NCBI RefSeq assembly: GCF_003002925.1
Contig: NZ_PVTK01000009.1
Coordinates: 1 to 64,000, forward strand
DNA length: 64,000 nt
Origin: Vreelandella songnenensis
Lineage (GTDB): Bacteria > Pseudomonadota > Gammaproteobacteria > Pseudomonadales > Halomonadaceae
Direction: 5' to 3'
Shown here: positions 1 to 7,994 of the stretch, piece by piece
Layout of the letters: each line of letters begins with the position of its first letter
How positions within the stretch are numbered: position 1 is the stretch's first letter
Made by a program: the position numbers and the translations under genes
The notes under the pieces: generated by a model
Told to the model about the DNA's origin: nothing
Databases searched by the model: none
The model's input: the letters and a program-made list of their open reading frames with translations, nothing else

Positions 1-211
1 AACAAAAGCGGATCAAACTTGGCTCAAGGTTCAAACGAATTATACTGTGATACTCCGAAGAGTATCGCTGTGTTCGTCTGCCTTGATATTTGGTGACTTG
101 TCACCCTCATCGGCAAACGCCCACATGAATTACCTGATCAAATTGTTAAAGAGCGGTTTCGCTTGAAGAAAGTATCGACTCGATGACCGGAGCCGCTTGC
201 CTCAGCGAGGA
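1..211 (-). other. 5' leader of an rRNA operon (rrn), minus strand, 16S lies beyond the left edge
   Basis: Read on the minus strand this is the transcribed spacer ahead of a 16S rRNA gene. It contains a boxA-type antitermination sequence (CGCTCTTTAACA). The bases after it (TTTGATCAGGTAATTCATG) resemble the known enterobacterial rrn leader that follows boxA. A strong promoter lies just upstream. The mature 16S sequence itself is not in the window, so the operon content is inferred from the leader. Confidence 0.8.
144..155 (-). promoter_or_regulatory. boxA antitermination site of the rrn leader
   Basis: Minus-strand CGCTCTTTAACA matches the rrn boxA core TGCTCTTTAACA in 11 of 12 positions. In this family NusB/NusE bind boxA RNA so that polymerase passes Rho-dependent terminators in the rRNA operon. 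Its position about 60 nt after the likely transcription start is normal. Confidence 0.8.
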
Positions 212-217
212 AGGCGT

Positions 218-245
218 ATTCTACGCATTTCCTGGTGTTTGTCAA
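218..245 (-). promoter_or_regulatory. sigma-70 promoter of the rRNA operon
   Basis: On the minus strand there is a perfect -35 hexamer TTGACA (240-245), a 16-nt spacer and a -10 TAGAAT (218-223), followed by the GC-rich discriminator ACGCC that is typical of stringently controlled rRNA promoters. The transcription start is expected near position 211. An A-rich stretch just upstream of the -35 could act as an UP element. Confidence 0.85.
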
Positions 246-303
246 GGGCGTTGTTTTCGATGTAAAACCTGCCACATCCAAAACCGCTAACTACCTGACA
301 AAC

Positions 304-321
304 CGAAGGTTTTCACCTTCG
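304..321 (-). terminator. weak hairpin after pssA, possible terminator
   Basis: CGAAGG and CCTTCG pair around a six-base loop. On the minus strand the hairpin is followed by GGTTTGTC, only a short T-rich run. It lies downstream of pssA and upstream of the rrn promoter, so it could separate the two units. The stem is short, so confidence is low. Confidence 0.3.
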
Positions 322-421
322 TGCACCGCTGGTAACGCTTGGCGTCCCCGGCAGCGGATGCGTACTTTACGGATTCGCCGCCGGTTGTGCAAGGCCTTTT
401 TGCAAACAGGCTGAAAAAGTT

Positions 422-1288
422 TCAGTTCTTCGGCTTGGCCTTACGCATGGCTGCATAGACGGGGCCTGAAAGCACATAGGCACCAAACAGCAAAAGCAGC
501 ATTACAGACGGCTCAACCGAGATCATGACGAAACCGAGCACCACCGCCAGCAGCACAACAAAGGGTACGGGCTTCTTGAAGTCGAGATCCTTGAAGCTGT
601 AGTAGCGGATATTGCTGACCATCAGAATGCCCGCGGCGGCCACGACGACCAGCATCAACAGTTTGAAGCCAAACGCATCGGCATCGAAGCTGTGAAAGGT
701 CCATACACTGGCCGCAACCAGTGCCGCTGCTGAAGGGCTGGGCAGGCCGATAAACCACTTCTTGTCGGTACTGCCGATCTGTACATTGAAACGCGCCAAC
801 CTGAGCGCGGCGCAGGCCACATATAGAAACGCCACCACCCAGCCGGTCTTGCCGATATCCTGAAGTATCCAGGTAAAGGCGACCAACGCCGGGGCCATGC
901 CAAAGGAAATCATGTCGGCCAGGCTATCGTACTCGGCACCAAAGGCGCTTTGGGTATTGGTCATGCGCGCCACGCGTCCATCCAGACCATCAAGCACCAT
1001 GGCAATAAAGATAGCGACCGTGGCCGAGGTAAACTCGCCATTGATACCCGCTACAACGGCAAAGAAACCTGAAAACAGTGCCGATGTCGTAAACAGGTTA
1101 GGCAGCAGGTAAATTCCTTTACGTCGAATCTTCTTGCCATCTTCCAGGGCTTCTTCGACGACTTCTGTATCACGTAAGAAAGCAGCCGCCAGATCCTCGT
1201 TACCGACTTCATGATGGCCGTCGTTAGTTTCCGGCAAGGAAGGTTTGGCGTGCTCTTGATCGCGAGCGTCCTGAGTCATAGATGTCAT
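422..1288 (-). CDS. pssA: CDP-diacylglycerol-serine O-phosphatidyltransferase
   Basis: It makes phosphatidylserine from CDP-diacylglycerol and L-serine at the inner membrane, the first committed step to phosphatidylethanolamine. The CDP-alcohol phosphatidyltransferase signature is complete: DGLDGRVAR, then FGAEYDSLAD, which supplies the metal-binding aspartates and the catalytic aspartate. Several hydrophobic segments follow and the C-terminus is basic (MRKAKPKN). The N-terminal 55 residues are acidic and variable. At 288 aa it has the usual length of the integral-membrane type PssA rather than the peripheral enterobacterial type. Two nearby in-frame ATGs (1288 and 1279) are possible starts. 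In many relatives pssA follows ilvBNC; here ilvY occupies that space. Confidence 0.93.
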   Translation of the reverse strand: MTSMTQDARDQEHAKPSLPETNDGHHEVGNEDLAAAFLRDTEVVEEALEDGKKIRRKGIYLLPNLFTTSALFSGFFAVVAGINGEFTSATVAIFIAMVLDGLDGRVARMTNTQSAFGAEYDSLADMISFGMAPALVAFTWILQDIGKTGWVVAFLYVACAALRLARFNVQIGSTDKKWFIGLPSPSAAALVAASVWTFHSFDADAFGFKLLMLVVVAAAGILMVSNIRYYSFKDLDFKKPVPFVVLLAVVLGFVMISVEPSVMLLLLFGAYVLSGPVYAAMRKAKPKN

Positions 1289-1395
1289 CCGTTTGATATA
1301 GAGTCACACATAGTGAACACTTTCATTCTACACGGTGAGTCTTGCTCAGCCAGTCAATTGCATCAGGAAGCGTAAATTGAATACCGCTGGCAGCA

Positions 1396-1430
1396 CATAA
1401 ACAAACGGGGCGCGCCAAAGCGCACCCCGT
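1396..1430 (-). terminator. Rho-independent terminator facing left, with no gene ending at it
   Basis: On the minus strand ACGGGG and CCCCGT pair, extended by an inner four-pair stem after one mismatch, and the hairpin is followed by TTGTTTATG. This is a good intrinsic terminator for leftward transcription. The only gene to its right is ilvY, which runs the other way, so the terminator has no obvious client. It may be left over from a lost minus-strand gene such as ilvC. Confidence 0.55.
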
Positions 1431-1526
1431 CGAGCTACATAGATATTTTATTGTTATTAAGTTGATTCGTTGCAAAGCGTGTCAGCGCTGATGGCCACCT
1501 GCGCCGTCTCATGCAGCGTTAGGTAA

Positions 1527-1547
1527 GGCGTAAAGCCACTTTACGCC
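1527..1547. promoter_or_regulatory. perfect 9-bp inverted repeat upstream of ilvY
   Basis: GGCGTAAAG and CTTTACGCC are separated by three bases (CCA). A partial direct copy of the second half (GCCACTTTGCG) follows at 1552-1562. The element lies about 70-90 bases upstream of ilvY, in the gap shared with pssA. It has the form of an operator or a small hairpin. Which protein binds it is not known. Confidence 0.45.
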
Positions 1548-1588
1548 AGGAGCCACTTTGCGTAAAACGCCATATTTGCAATACACTG

Positions 1589-1603
1589 TTTCATCATATG
1601 AAA
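1589..1603. promoter_or_regulatory. TTTCAT-N3-ATGAAA palindrome just upstream of ilvY
   Basis: Six-base arms with a three-base centre end 13 bases before the ilvY start codon. LysR-family proteins usually autoregulate from an interrupted palindrome close to their own start, so this is a candidate IlvY autoregulatory site. The link is inferred from position only. Confidence 0.35.
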
Positions 1604-1616
1604 TGACGATACTTGC

Positions 1617-2501
1617 ATGGATTTTCGCCTACTCAAACATTTTGTGGTGCTTTCCGATACGCTGCACTTTGGGCGTGCCAGCGAGCTTTGTCACGTCAGC
1701 CCTTCGACCCTGAGCCGCTCGATCCAACAGTTGGAGAGCGAGCTTTCCACCCTGTTGTTCGAGCGTGACAACCGCCACGTAACGTTGACAGCCCACGGCC
1801 TTGGCTTTCAGCACTATGCCCGCGAGACGCTGGAACAGTGGGAGATGACCAAGCGCCGCCTGGCCAATACCGCACAGCTTAGTGGCGAAATCAGCATCTA
1901 CTGCTCGGTAACGGCAAGCTACAGCTTTCTCTACGAGCTATTGAGCGATGTGCGTACGCGCCATCCGGGTATCGAGCTGAAACTGCATACCGGCGACCCC
2001 GCCGATGCCATGAAAAGAGTGATGGAGGGCGACGATGACATGGCCATCACGCCGCGCCCACGCATTCCCCCCAACGCCCTGGCGTTTAAATCGCTCACCC
2101 GCTCGCCGCTGGTCTTCATCGCCCCCACAGAGCCCTGCGAATGGCTGCCCGCCAGCCCCGAGAGCTCGACCGCCGGGCAGTGGCAGCAAGTGCCCATGAT
2201 TCTTTCTGAAGCGGGATTATCGCGGGAACACGCCAATACCTGGTTCAAGGCGCTGGGTGTGAGCCCGCGTATCTATGCCCAGGTTGCGGGTCACGAGGCT
2301 ATCGTGAGCATGGTGGGGTTGAGCTTTGGCGTAGGCGTGGTGCCTAAAATCGTGCTGGACAACAGTCCGCTCGCCAACCGGGTCAGAGTATTGAACGTGA
2401 AGCCCGAACTCCCCCACTACGATGTCGGCCTGTGCGTTCTCAATCGGCGGCTGAAAAATCCGATTATCGATGCGCTGTGGACGGCGATTAGCGAGCGCTG
2501 A
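1617..2501 (+). CDS. ilvY: LysR-type activator of isoleucine/valine synthesis, IlvY
   Basis: In enterobacteria IlvY activates ilvC in response to acetolactate or acetohydroxybutyrate. The N-terminal winged helix-turn-helix (about residues 1-60, including HFGRASELCHVSPSTLSRSI) is followed by an effector domain whose motifs CSVTASYSFL, LHTGDPADAM and GHEAIVSMVGLSFGVGVVP closely match E. coli IlvY. The length of 294 aa is normal. In E. coli it is divergent from ilvC, but here its divergent neighbour is pssA and it converges on ilvBN. No good ribosome binding site precedes the ATG, although the first residues (MDFRLLKHF) fit the family start. Confidence 0.9.
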   Translation: MDFRLLKHFVVLSDTLHFGRASELCHVSPSTLSRSIQQLESELSTLLFERDNRHVTLTAHGLGFQHYARETLEQWEMTKRRLANTAQLSGEISIYCSVTASYSFLYELLSDVRTRHPGIELKLHTGDPADAMKRVMEGDDDMAITPRPRIPPNALAFKSLTRSPLVFIAPTEPCEWLPASPESSTAGQWQQVPMILSEAGLSREHANTWFKALGVSPRIYAQVAGHEAIVSMVGLSFGVGVVPKIVLDNSPLANRVRVLNVKPELPHYDVGLCVLNRRLKNPIIDALWTAISER

Positions 2502-2525
2502 GCCAAACCCGGAAAAGAAAGCCAT

Positions 2526-2556
2526 AAAAAAAGCGCCACCTCAAAGAGGCAGCGCC
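2526..2556 (-). terminator. Rho-independent terminator of ilvBN
   Basis: On the minus strand a stem of GCGC and CCTC segments, with a two-base internal loop, closes over a three-base loop and is followed by seven T. It lies 35 bases after the ilvN stop and in the convergent gap with ilvY. Confidence 0.8.
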
Positions 2557-2590
2557 TTAAGTACTCACTCAATAAAAACCCACGGATGGC

Positions 2591-3082
2591 TTAGAGCGAA
2601 AGCACCTTATCTCCCCGCGCGATGCCAGACACCCCGGTACGCGCCACTTCAAGTATCCCTACCGGCGCCATGGCCTGCAGGAAAGCGTCGAGCTTGGCGG
2701 CGTCGCCGGTAATCTGCACCGTGTAGAGGCTTGGCGTCACGTCGACGATCTGCGCGCGGAAGATATCCACGGTGCGCTTCACCTCGTCGCGGGCCGCGCC
2801 CAGCGCCTTGACCTTCACCAGCATCAGCTCGCGCTCGATGTGGTTGCCCTCGGTAAGATCGACCAGCTTGACCACATCGATCAGCTTGTTGAGATGCTTG
2901 GTGATCTGCTCGATCACCCGGTCATCGCCTACCGTGGTCACCGTCAGCCGCGAAAGCGACGGGTCTTCGGTGGGCGCCACGTTCAGCGTTTCGATGTTGA
3001 AATTGCGCTGAGAAAACAGTCCGACCACACGCGACAGCGCACCCGGTTCGTTTTCCAACAGAATCGAGATGATATGTCGCAT
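2591..3082 (-). CDS. ilvN: acetolactate synthase small (regulatory) subunit
   Basis: This is the regulatory subunit of acetohydroxyacid synthase. It binds valine at its ACT domain and stabilises the catalytic subunit. The N-terminal ACT domain is clear (residues 1-75: ISILLENEPGALSRVVGLFSQRNFNIETL), followed by the AHAS_S_C domain (about 80-160). At 163 aa it matches IlvH/IlvN of the IlvIH type. Its ATG overlaps the ilvB stop in a TGATG arrangement, so the two subunits are translationally coupled. The genes could equally be called ilvIH. Confidence 0.95.
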   Translation of the reverse strand: MRHIISILLENEPGALSRVVGLFSQRNFNIETLNVAPTEDPSLSRLTVTTVGDDRVIEQITKHLNKLIDVVKLVDLTEGNHIERELMLVKVKALGAARDEVKRTVDIFRAQIVDVTPSLYTVQITGDAAKLDAFLQAMAPVGILEVARTGVSGIARGDKVLSL

Positions 3083-4806
3083 CAGGTACGCTCCGTTTTA
3101 GACAGCAGCATGTCGCGCATGGAGCCAAGCGGCACCTGCATCGGGTAGACGTGCTCAAAGGGATCAACCTTCACGTCGAGGAACACAAGCTCGTGCTTGT
3201 CGGCAAACGCGCGCTCAAGCGCGGGTTCGAGTTCCTCTTTCGTAGTGACGGTAATGGCGGTAAATCCGTACGCCTCGATCAGCAGATGGAAATCCGGCAG
3301 CGACTCCATATAGGAGTGCGCGTGGCGCGACTTGTAGTTCAAGTCCTGCCACTGGCGCACCATACCCAGCGATGCGTTGTTGAGGTTGAGGATCTTGACG
3401 CCCACCCCGTACTGCTTACAGGTCGACAGCTCCTGCATCATCATCTGGAAGCTGCCCTCACCGGTCACGCACACTACATCGTCGTCCGGGAAGTTCTGCT
3501 TGATGCCCATGGCGGCCGGGAAGCCAAAGCCCATGGTGCCAAGCCCGCCAGAGGTAATCAGACGATTGGGCTTGTCGAACTTGTAGTACTGCGCGGCAAA
3601 CATCTGGTGCTGGCCGACATCCGTGGTCACGTACGCTTCACCGCGGGTGATGCGACACAGCGCTTCGACCACTTCCTGAGACTTCAACGCCTCGCCGGGC
3701 TTGGAAGGCTCATACAGCTTGCCGTGACGCTCGGCGCGCCAGCCGTCGATTTTTTCCCACCACTCTTTCAGCGCTTCAGGATGCGTGATCGGTTGCCCCT
3801 GCACCAGGCTGATCATCTCGCTGATGACGCTGTCCGCCGGGCCCACGATGGGCACATCAGCACGCACCGTCTTGGAGATCGAGCTTGGGTCCACGTCCAC
3901 GTGAATGATCTTGGCCGTGGGGCAGAACTTGGACGTGTTGTTGGTCACACGATCGTCAAAGCGCGCGCCAATGGCAATGATCAGATCCGCATGGTGCATG
4001 GCCATGTTGGATTCAAAAGAGCCGTGCATGCCAAGCCAGCCAAGGCTCTGCTGGTCGCTTTGCGGGTAGGCACCAATGCCCATCAAGGTAGTGGTAATCG
4101 GGAAGCCCAGCTTCTTGACCAGATCGGTCAAGCCTTCGCTGGCCTTGCCGGTCACCACGCCACCGCCGGTATAGAACACCGGGCGCTTGGCCTTGAGCAT
4201 CAGCTCGACGGCTTTCTTGATCTGCCCGGTATGACCACGCGTCACCGGGTTGTAGGAGCGCAGCTTGACCTTTTTCGGGTAGATGTACTCGTAGCGCTCG
4301 GTGGGGGCGGTCATGTCCTTGGGGATATCCACGACCACCGGGCCAGGACGGCCGGTAGACGCAAGGTAGAACGCCTTCTTGAGCACTTCAGGAATTTCTG
4401 ACGGATGACGAATCGAGAAGCTGTGCTTCACGATCGGGCGCGTCACGCCCACGATATCGGTTTCCTGGAAGGCATCTTCACCGATCAGATGACTCATTAC
4501 CTGGCCGCACAGCACGACCATGGGAATGGAGTCCATGTAGGCAGTGGCAATGCCGGTAACCGCATTGGTAGCGCCAGGACCGGAAGTCACCAGCACGACG
4601 CCGGGCTTGCCCGAAGCGCGGGCGTAGCCGTCAGCGGCGTGGGTGGCGGCCTGTTCGTGGCGAACCAGGATGTGTTTTACCTTGTCCTGACGGAAGAGCG
4701 CGTCATAGATATGCAGCGCTGCGCCGCCGGGGTAACCATAAATGTATTCGACGCCCTCATCTTGCAAGAAGCGGGCAATCATATCTGCGCCGGAAAGCAG
4801 TTCCAC
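3082..4806 (-). CDS. ilvB: acetolactate synthase large (catalytic) subunit
   Basis: This ThDP-, FAD- and Mg-dependent enzyme condenses two pyruvates, or pyruvate with 2-oxobutyrate, in branched-chain amino acid synthesis. Visible motifs are GYPGGAALHIYDAL with the ThDP glutamate region (RHEQAATHAADGYARA), the FAD domain (GARFDDRVT) and the ThDP-binding GEGSFQMMMQEL followed by LNNASLGMV. I place the start at a GTG (4806) preceded by AGGGGAGA, which gives 574 aa, the length of E. coli IlvI. The frame stays open upstream to 4953, but that stretch reads as unconserved structured leader. It forms an operon with ilvN. Confidence 0.95.
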   Translation of the reverse strand: MELLSGADMIARFLQDEGVEYIYGYPGGAALHIYDALFRQDKVKHILVRHEQAATHAADGYARASGKPGVVLVTSGPGATNAVTGIATAYMDSIPMVVLCGQVMSHLIGEDAFQETDIVGVTRPIVKHSFSIRHPSEIPEVLKKAFYLASTGRPGPVVVDIPKDMTAPTERYEYIYPKKVKLRSYNPVTRGHTGQIKKAVELMLKAKRPVFYTGGGVVTGKASEGLTDLVKKLGFPITTTLMGIGAYPQSDQQSLGWLGMHGSFESNMAMHHADLIIAIGARFDDRVTNNTSKFCPTAKIIHVDVDPSSISKTVRADVPIVGPADSVISEMISLVQGQPITHPEALKEWWEKIDGWRAERHGKLYEPSKPGEALKSQEVVEALCRITRGEAYVTTDVGQHQMFAAQYYKFDKPNRLITSGGLGTMGFGFPAAMGIKQNFPDDDVVCVTGEGSFQMMMQELSTCKQYGVGVKILNLNNASLGMVRQWQDLNYKSRHAHSYMESLPDFHLLIEAYGFTAITVTTKEELEPALERAFADKHELVFLDVKVDPFEHVYPMQVPLGSMRDMLLSKTERT

Positions 4807-5170
4807 TGTGTTTCTCCCCTGGAGGTCTCGAGTGCGATCCGCAGGACATCCTGCGGTGTCGAGTGCGGCGGTATGCCGCTGCCGGCCCATGCCGGCACCT
4901 GATGCCAAACCCTGGCATACGGCCCGGTTAGGGCCTGCACTCTCTGAGAGCACCGGCTCATGTTGATATGAGCCGGCAACTCCCTATCACGGCGGATTGC
5001 CGCGTCGGGGCGTTGGCCAGGTCGAGCGGTTAGCCCAAGCCCGGAAGTCCTTCGGCGGGTAAAGGCGCTTGCCTACCCTTCGCGCGGTAAATAGGGGTTA
5101 CCCGTCAGGTCCGCGCCCGCAAATCAGGAACTGTTAAGATTCCATTAGCATCCAAGCATGTCAACCTCCA
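4807..5170 (-). promoter_or_regulatory. long structured leader of ilvBN
   Basis: About 350 nt separate ilvB from the end of clpB. The minus strand contains a strong hairpin (4956-4979: CCGGCTCAT with ATGAGCCGG) and several further GC-rich inverted repeats (GTATGCC/GGCATAC, GCCGGC blocks) up to the ribosome binding site. A TTGACA lies at 5157-5162 without a convincing -10 at normal spacing. I found no short leader peptide rich in Ile, Val or Leu codons and no T-run hairpin, so classical attenuation is not shown. The length and secondary structure suggest post-initiation control. Confidence 0.4.
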
Positions 5171-5206
5171 ATGCCCCATGAAGGGGCAAAGCCTGGGCAT
5201 AAGCGC

Positions 5207-5239
5207 AAAAAAAGCCCCGCTGGCGAGGCCAAGCGGGGC
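5207..5239 (-). terminator. Rho-independent terminator of clpB
   Basis: On the minus strand GCCCCGCT and AGCGGGGC form a perfect 8-bp stem over a ten-base loop, followed by seven T. It starts 19 bases after the clpB stop codon. Confidence 0.9.
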
Positions 5240-5257
5240 GTATCGAGTCATAAAAGC

Positions 5258-7855
5258 TTATGCAGTAAACACAAGCTTGCCCTCTTCAGCGCTGATATGA
5301 ATGGTATCGCCCGGCAGGAACTTGCCGGCCAGCAGGTCCTGGGCCAGCGGGTTTTCGATGCGGCTTTGAATGGCCCTCTTGAGCGGACGCGCGCCGTATA
5401 CCGGGTCAAACCCCACCACCGCCAGCTGGGCCATGGCATCGTCGCTGATCTCAAGGCTCAGGCTGTGCTCGGCCAGACGAGCCTTCAGGCGCTGGAGCTG
5501 AATACCGGCAATCGCCTGAATCTGCTCCTGGCCCAGCGCGTGGAAGACCACCACTTCATCGATGCGGTTGATCAGCTCCGGGCGGAAGTGGTTACCCACC
5601 ACCTCCATCACCGCATTTTTCATCAGCTCGTAGTCGCTGTCCTGATCATCGCTGGAGTTACCGCCCATGCGCTGAATGATGTCCGACCCCATATTGGAGG
5701 TCATCACGATCACGGTATTACGAAAATCCACCGTGCGGCCCTGGCCATCGGTCAAGCGGCCATCTTCCAGCACCTGCAGCAAGATGTTGAACACATCCGG
5801 ATGCGCCTTTTCCACCTCATCGAGCAGCAGCACCGAATAAGGCTTGCGGCGCACCGCTTCGGTCAGGTAGCCGCCCTCTTCATAGCCCACGTAGCCCGGG
5901 GGGGCACCGATCAGCCGCGCCACGGAGTGTTTTTCCATGAACTCCGACATGTCGATACGCACCATCGCATCAATGGTATCGAACAGGAAGTTGGCCAGCG
6001 ACTTGCAAAGCTCGGTCTTGCCCACCCCGGTGGGGCCGAGGAACAGGAACGAGCCGTTGGGCCGGTTAGGGTCGGAAAGCCCGGCCCGCGAGCGGCGTAC
6101 GGCGTTGGCCACCGCTTCCACCGCCTCGTTCTGGCCAATCACCCGCTGGTGCAGCGCCTCTTCCATGCGCAGGAGCTTGTCGCGCTCGCCTTCCAGCATC
6201 TTGGATACCGGAATGCCGGTCCAGCGCGAGACCACTTCGGCGATCTCTTCTTCGGTGACGTTGGAGCGCAGCAGCTGGTGGCTGGCGGTATCCGCCTCGC
6301 CTTCGCCGCTTTCCGCAATCTTCTTCTCGAGCTCGGGAATCTTGCCGTACTGAATTTCCGACATGCGCCCCAGGTCGCCCTGGCGGCGGGCCTGCTCCAG
6401 ATCGATCCGCGCCTGCTCAAGCTCCGCCTTGAACTGCGCTGAGCCCTGAATGCTGGCCTTCTCTGCCTTCCATATCTCGTCGAGATCGGCGTACTCGCGC
6501 TCCAGCTCATGAATTTGATTGCTGAGCGCCTCAAGGCGTTTTTTGGTCGCCTCGTCGGTCTCCTTCTTGAGCGCCTCGCGCTCCATCTTGAGCTGAATCA
6601 AGCGGCGGTCGAGGCGGTCCATGGATTCAGGCTTGGAATCGAGCTCCATGCGAATCCGCGAAGCCGCCTCGTCGATCAGGTCAATCGCCTTGTCCGGCAA
6701 CTGGCGGTCGGTGATGTAGCGGGTGGAGAGCTTCGCCGCAGCAATGATCGCCGAGTCGGTGATATCCACTCCGTGGTGCACCTCGTAGCGCTCCTTGAGG
6801 CCGCGCAGGATGGCCACGGTATCCTCTTCACTGGGCTCATCGACCAGCACCTTCTGGAAGCGGCGCTCGAGCGCCGCATCCTTCTCGATGTACTTGCGGT
6901 ACTCGTCCAACGTGGTGGCGCCCACGCAGTGCAGCTCGCCGCGCGCAAGCGCCGGCTTGAGCATATTGCCCGCGTCCATGGCGCCTTCGGCCTTGCCGGC
7001 GCCCACCATGGTGTGCAGCTCGTCGATGAACAGGATGACTCGCCCTTCTTCCTGGGAGAGTTCCTTGAGTACCGATTTCAGGCGCTCCTCGAACTCGCCA
7101 CGGAACTTGGCGCCGGCCAGCAGCGAGCCCATGTCCAGCGAGAGCACGCGCTTGTCTTTCAGACCTTCGGGCACTTCCCCGTTCACGATGCGCTGGGCCA
7201 GGCCCTCCACGATGGCAGTCTTGCCCACACCCGGCTCGCCGATCAGCACCGGGTTGTTCTTGGTACGCCGCTGGAGCACCTGAATAGTGCGGCGAATCTC
7301 GTCGTCGCGGCCAATGACCGGGTCGAGCTTGCCGTCCAGCGCCCGCTGGGTGAGATCAAGCGTGTACTTGTTGAGCGCCTCGCGCTGGTCTTCGGCGTTG
7401 GCGTCGTCCACCGTCGCGCCGCCGCGCAGGCTGTTGATGGCCGCTTCGAGGCTTTTACGGCCAAGTCCTGCACCTTTCAGCAGTTTGCTTACCGCGCCGT
7501 TCATTTCAAGCGCGGCCAGCAGCACAAGCTCACTGGCGACAAACTGGTCGCCACGCTTTTGCGCTTCGCGGTCGGTCAGGTTGAACAGCTTGATGAAATC
7601 CCGCGAGGGCTGCACTTCGCCGTCGAACTGGCTCACCTTGGGCAAGTTGTCGAGCTCTTGTACCAGCGCTTCGCGCAAGCGTGTGCTGCTGCCTTCGGCC
7701 TTTTCGATCAACGCCTTGATGCCCGTGTCTCGGGTATCCAGCAGCGCCAGCAGAAGATGAGAGGGTTCCAGCTGATGATGGCCGCGGCCAACGGCCAGGG
7801 ATTGTGCTTCGGCGATGGCCGCCTGAAGCTTGGCAGTAAACTTGTCAAAACGCAT
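5258..7855 (-). CDS. clpB: ATP-dependent disaggregase ClpB
   Basis: This hexameric AAA+ chaperone works with DnaK to pull proteins out of aggregates after heat or osmotic shock. The Clp N-domain repeats (about 1-145), the first AAA module with GEPGVGKT (206-213) and its Walker [10 protein letters not shown], the coiled-coil M domain (about 405-530), the second AAA module with GPTGVGKT and [15 protein letters not shown], and the C-terminal D2-small domain are all present. The 865-aa length is full. AGGAGG lies just ahead of the ATG. The gene follows rluD-pgeF as in E. coli but has its own sigma-32 promoter in the 139-bp gap after pgeF. Confidence 0.98.
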   Translation of the reverse strand: MRFDKFTAKLQAAIAEAQSLAVGRGHHQLEPSHLLLALLDTRDTGIKALIEKAEGSSTRLREALVQELDNLPKVSQFDGEVQPSRDFIKLFNLTDREAQKRGDQFVASELVLLAALEMNGAVSKLLKGAGLGRKSLEAAINSLRGGATVDDANAEDQREALNKYTLDLTQRALDGKLDPVIGRDDEIRRTIQVLQRRTKNNPVLIGEPGVGKTAIVEGLAQRIVNGEVPEGLKDKRVLSLDMGSLLAGAKFRGEFEERLKSVLKELSQEEGRVILFIDELHTMVGAGKAEGAMDAGNMLKPALARGELHCVGATTLDEYRKYIEKDAALERRFQKVLVDEPSEEDTVAILRGLKERYEVHHGVDITDSAIIAAAKLSTRYITDRQLPDKAIDLIDEAASRIRMELDSKPESMDRLDRRLIQLKMEREALKKETDEATKKRLEALSNQIHELEREYADLDEIWKAEKASIQGSAQFKAELEQARIDLEQARRQGDLGRMSEIQYGKIPELEKKIAESGEGEADTASHQLLRSNVTEEEIAEVVSRWTGIPVSKMLEGERDKLLRMEEALHQRVIGQNEAVEAVANAVRRSRAGLSDPNRPNGSFLFLGPTGVGKTELCKSLANFLFDTIDAMVRIDMSEFMEKHSVARLIGAPPGYVGYEEGGYLTEAVRRKPYSVLLLDEVEKAHPDVFNILLQVLEDGRLTDGQGRTVDFRNTVIVMTSNMGSDIIQRMGGNSSDDQDSDYELMKNAVMEVVGNHFRPELINRIDEVVVFHALGQEQIQAIAGIQLQRLKARLAEHSLSLEISDDAMAQLAVVGFDPVYGARPLKRAIQSRIENPLAQDLLAGKFLPGDTIHISAEEGKLVFTA

Positions 7856-7946
7856 AGCGCTCCTCCTGGGGTAGCCCTGCGTTCGGACGCACGGCGTGGC
7901 CCAATAAAGTCGTTTAACGTGCTAATGACGATTAGCTTGACAGGTT

Positions 7947-7974
7947 AAATGGCGCCGTTTTGCCGATTTTCAAG
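7947..7974 (-). promoter_or_regulatory. sigma-32 heat-shock promoter of clpB
   Basis: On the minus strand CTTGAAA (7968-7974), a 13-nt spacer and CGCCATTT (7947-7954) match the RpoH consensus CTTGAAA-N(11-16)-CCCCATNT with one mismatch. It lies between the pgeF stop and clpB and would give a 5' UTR of about 80-90 nt. Confidence 0.85.
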
Positions 7975-7994
7975 AGGTGAAGCGCTTATCCCGA

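Noticed and set aside
3151..4401. Long open frame on the plus strand opposite ilvB, and similar long frames opposite clpB, nadE, acnA, malic enzyme and valS
   Set aside because: They mirror conserved genes on the other strand, are rich in His/Arg/Gln from antisense GC-rich codons, show no domain pattern and lack ribosome binding sites.
4807..4953. N-terminal extension of ilvB by 49 codons
   Set aside because: It has no family conservation, passes through strong hairpins, and a GTG with a good ribosome binding site gives the normal 574-aa length.
5157..5162. TTGACA as the -35 of the ilvB promoter
   Set aside because: At 16-18 bases spacing only GAATCT, AATCTT or ATCTTA follow, none of which is a convincing -10; noted in the leader entry only.
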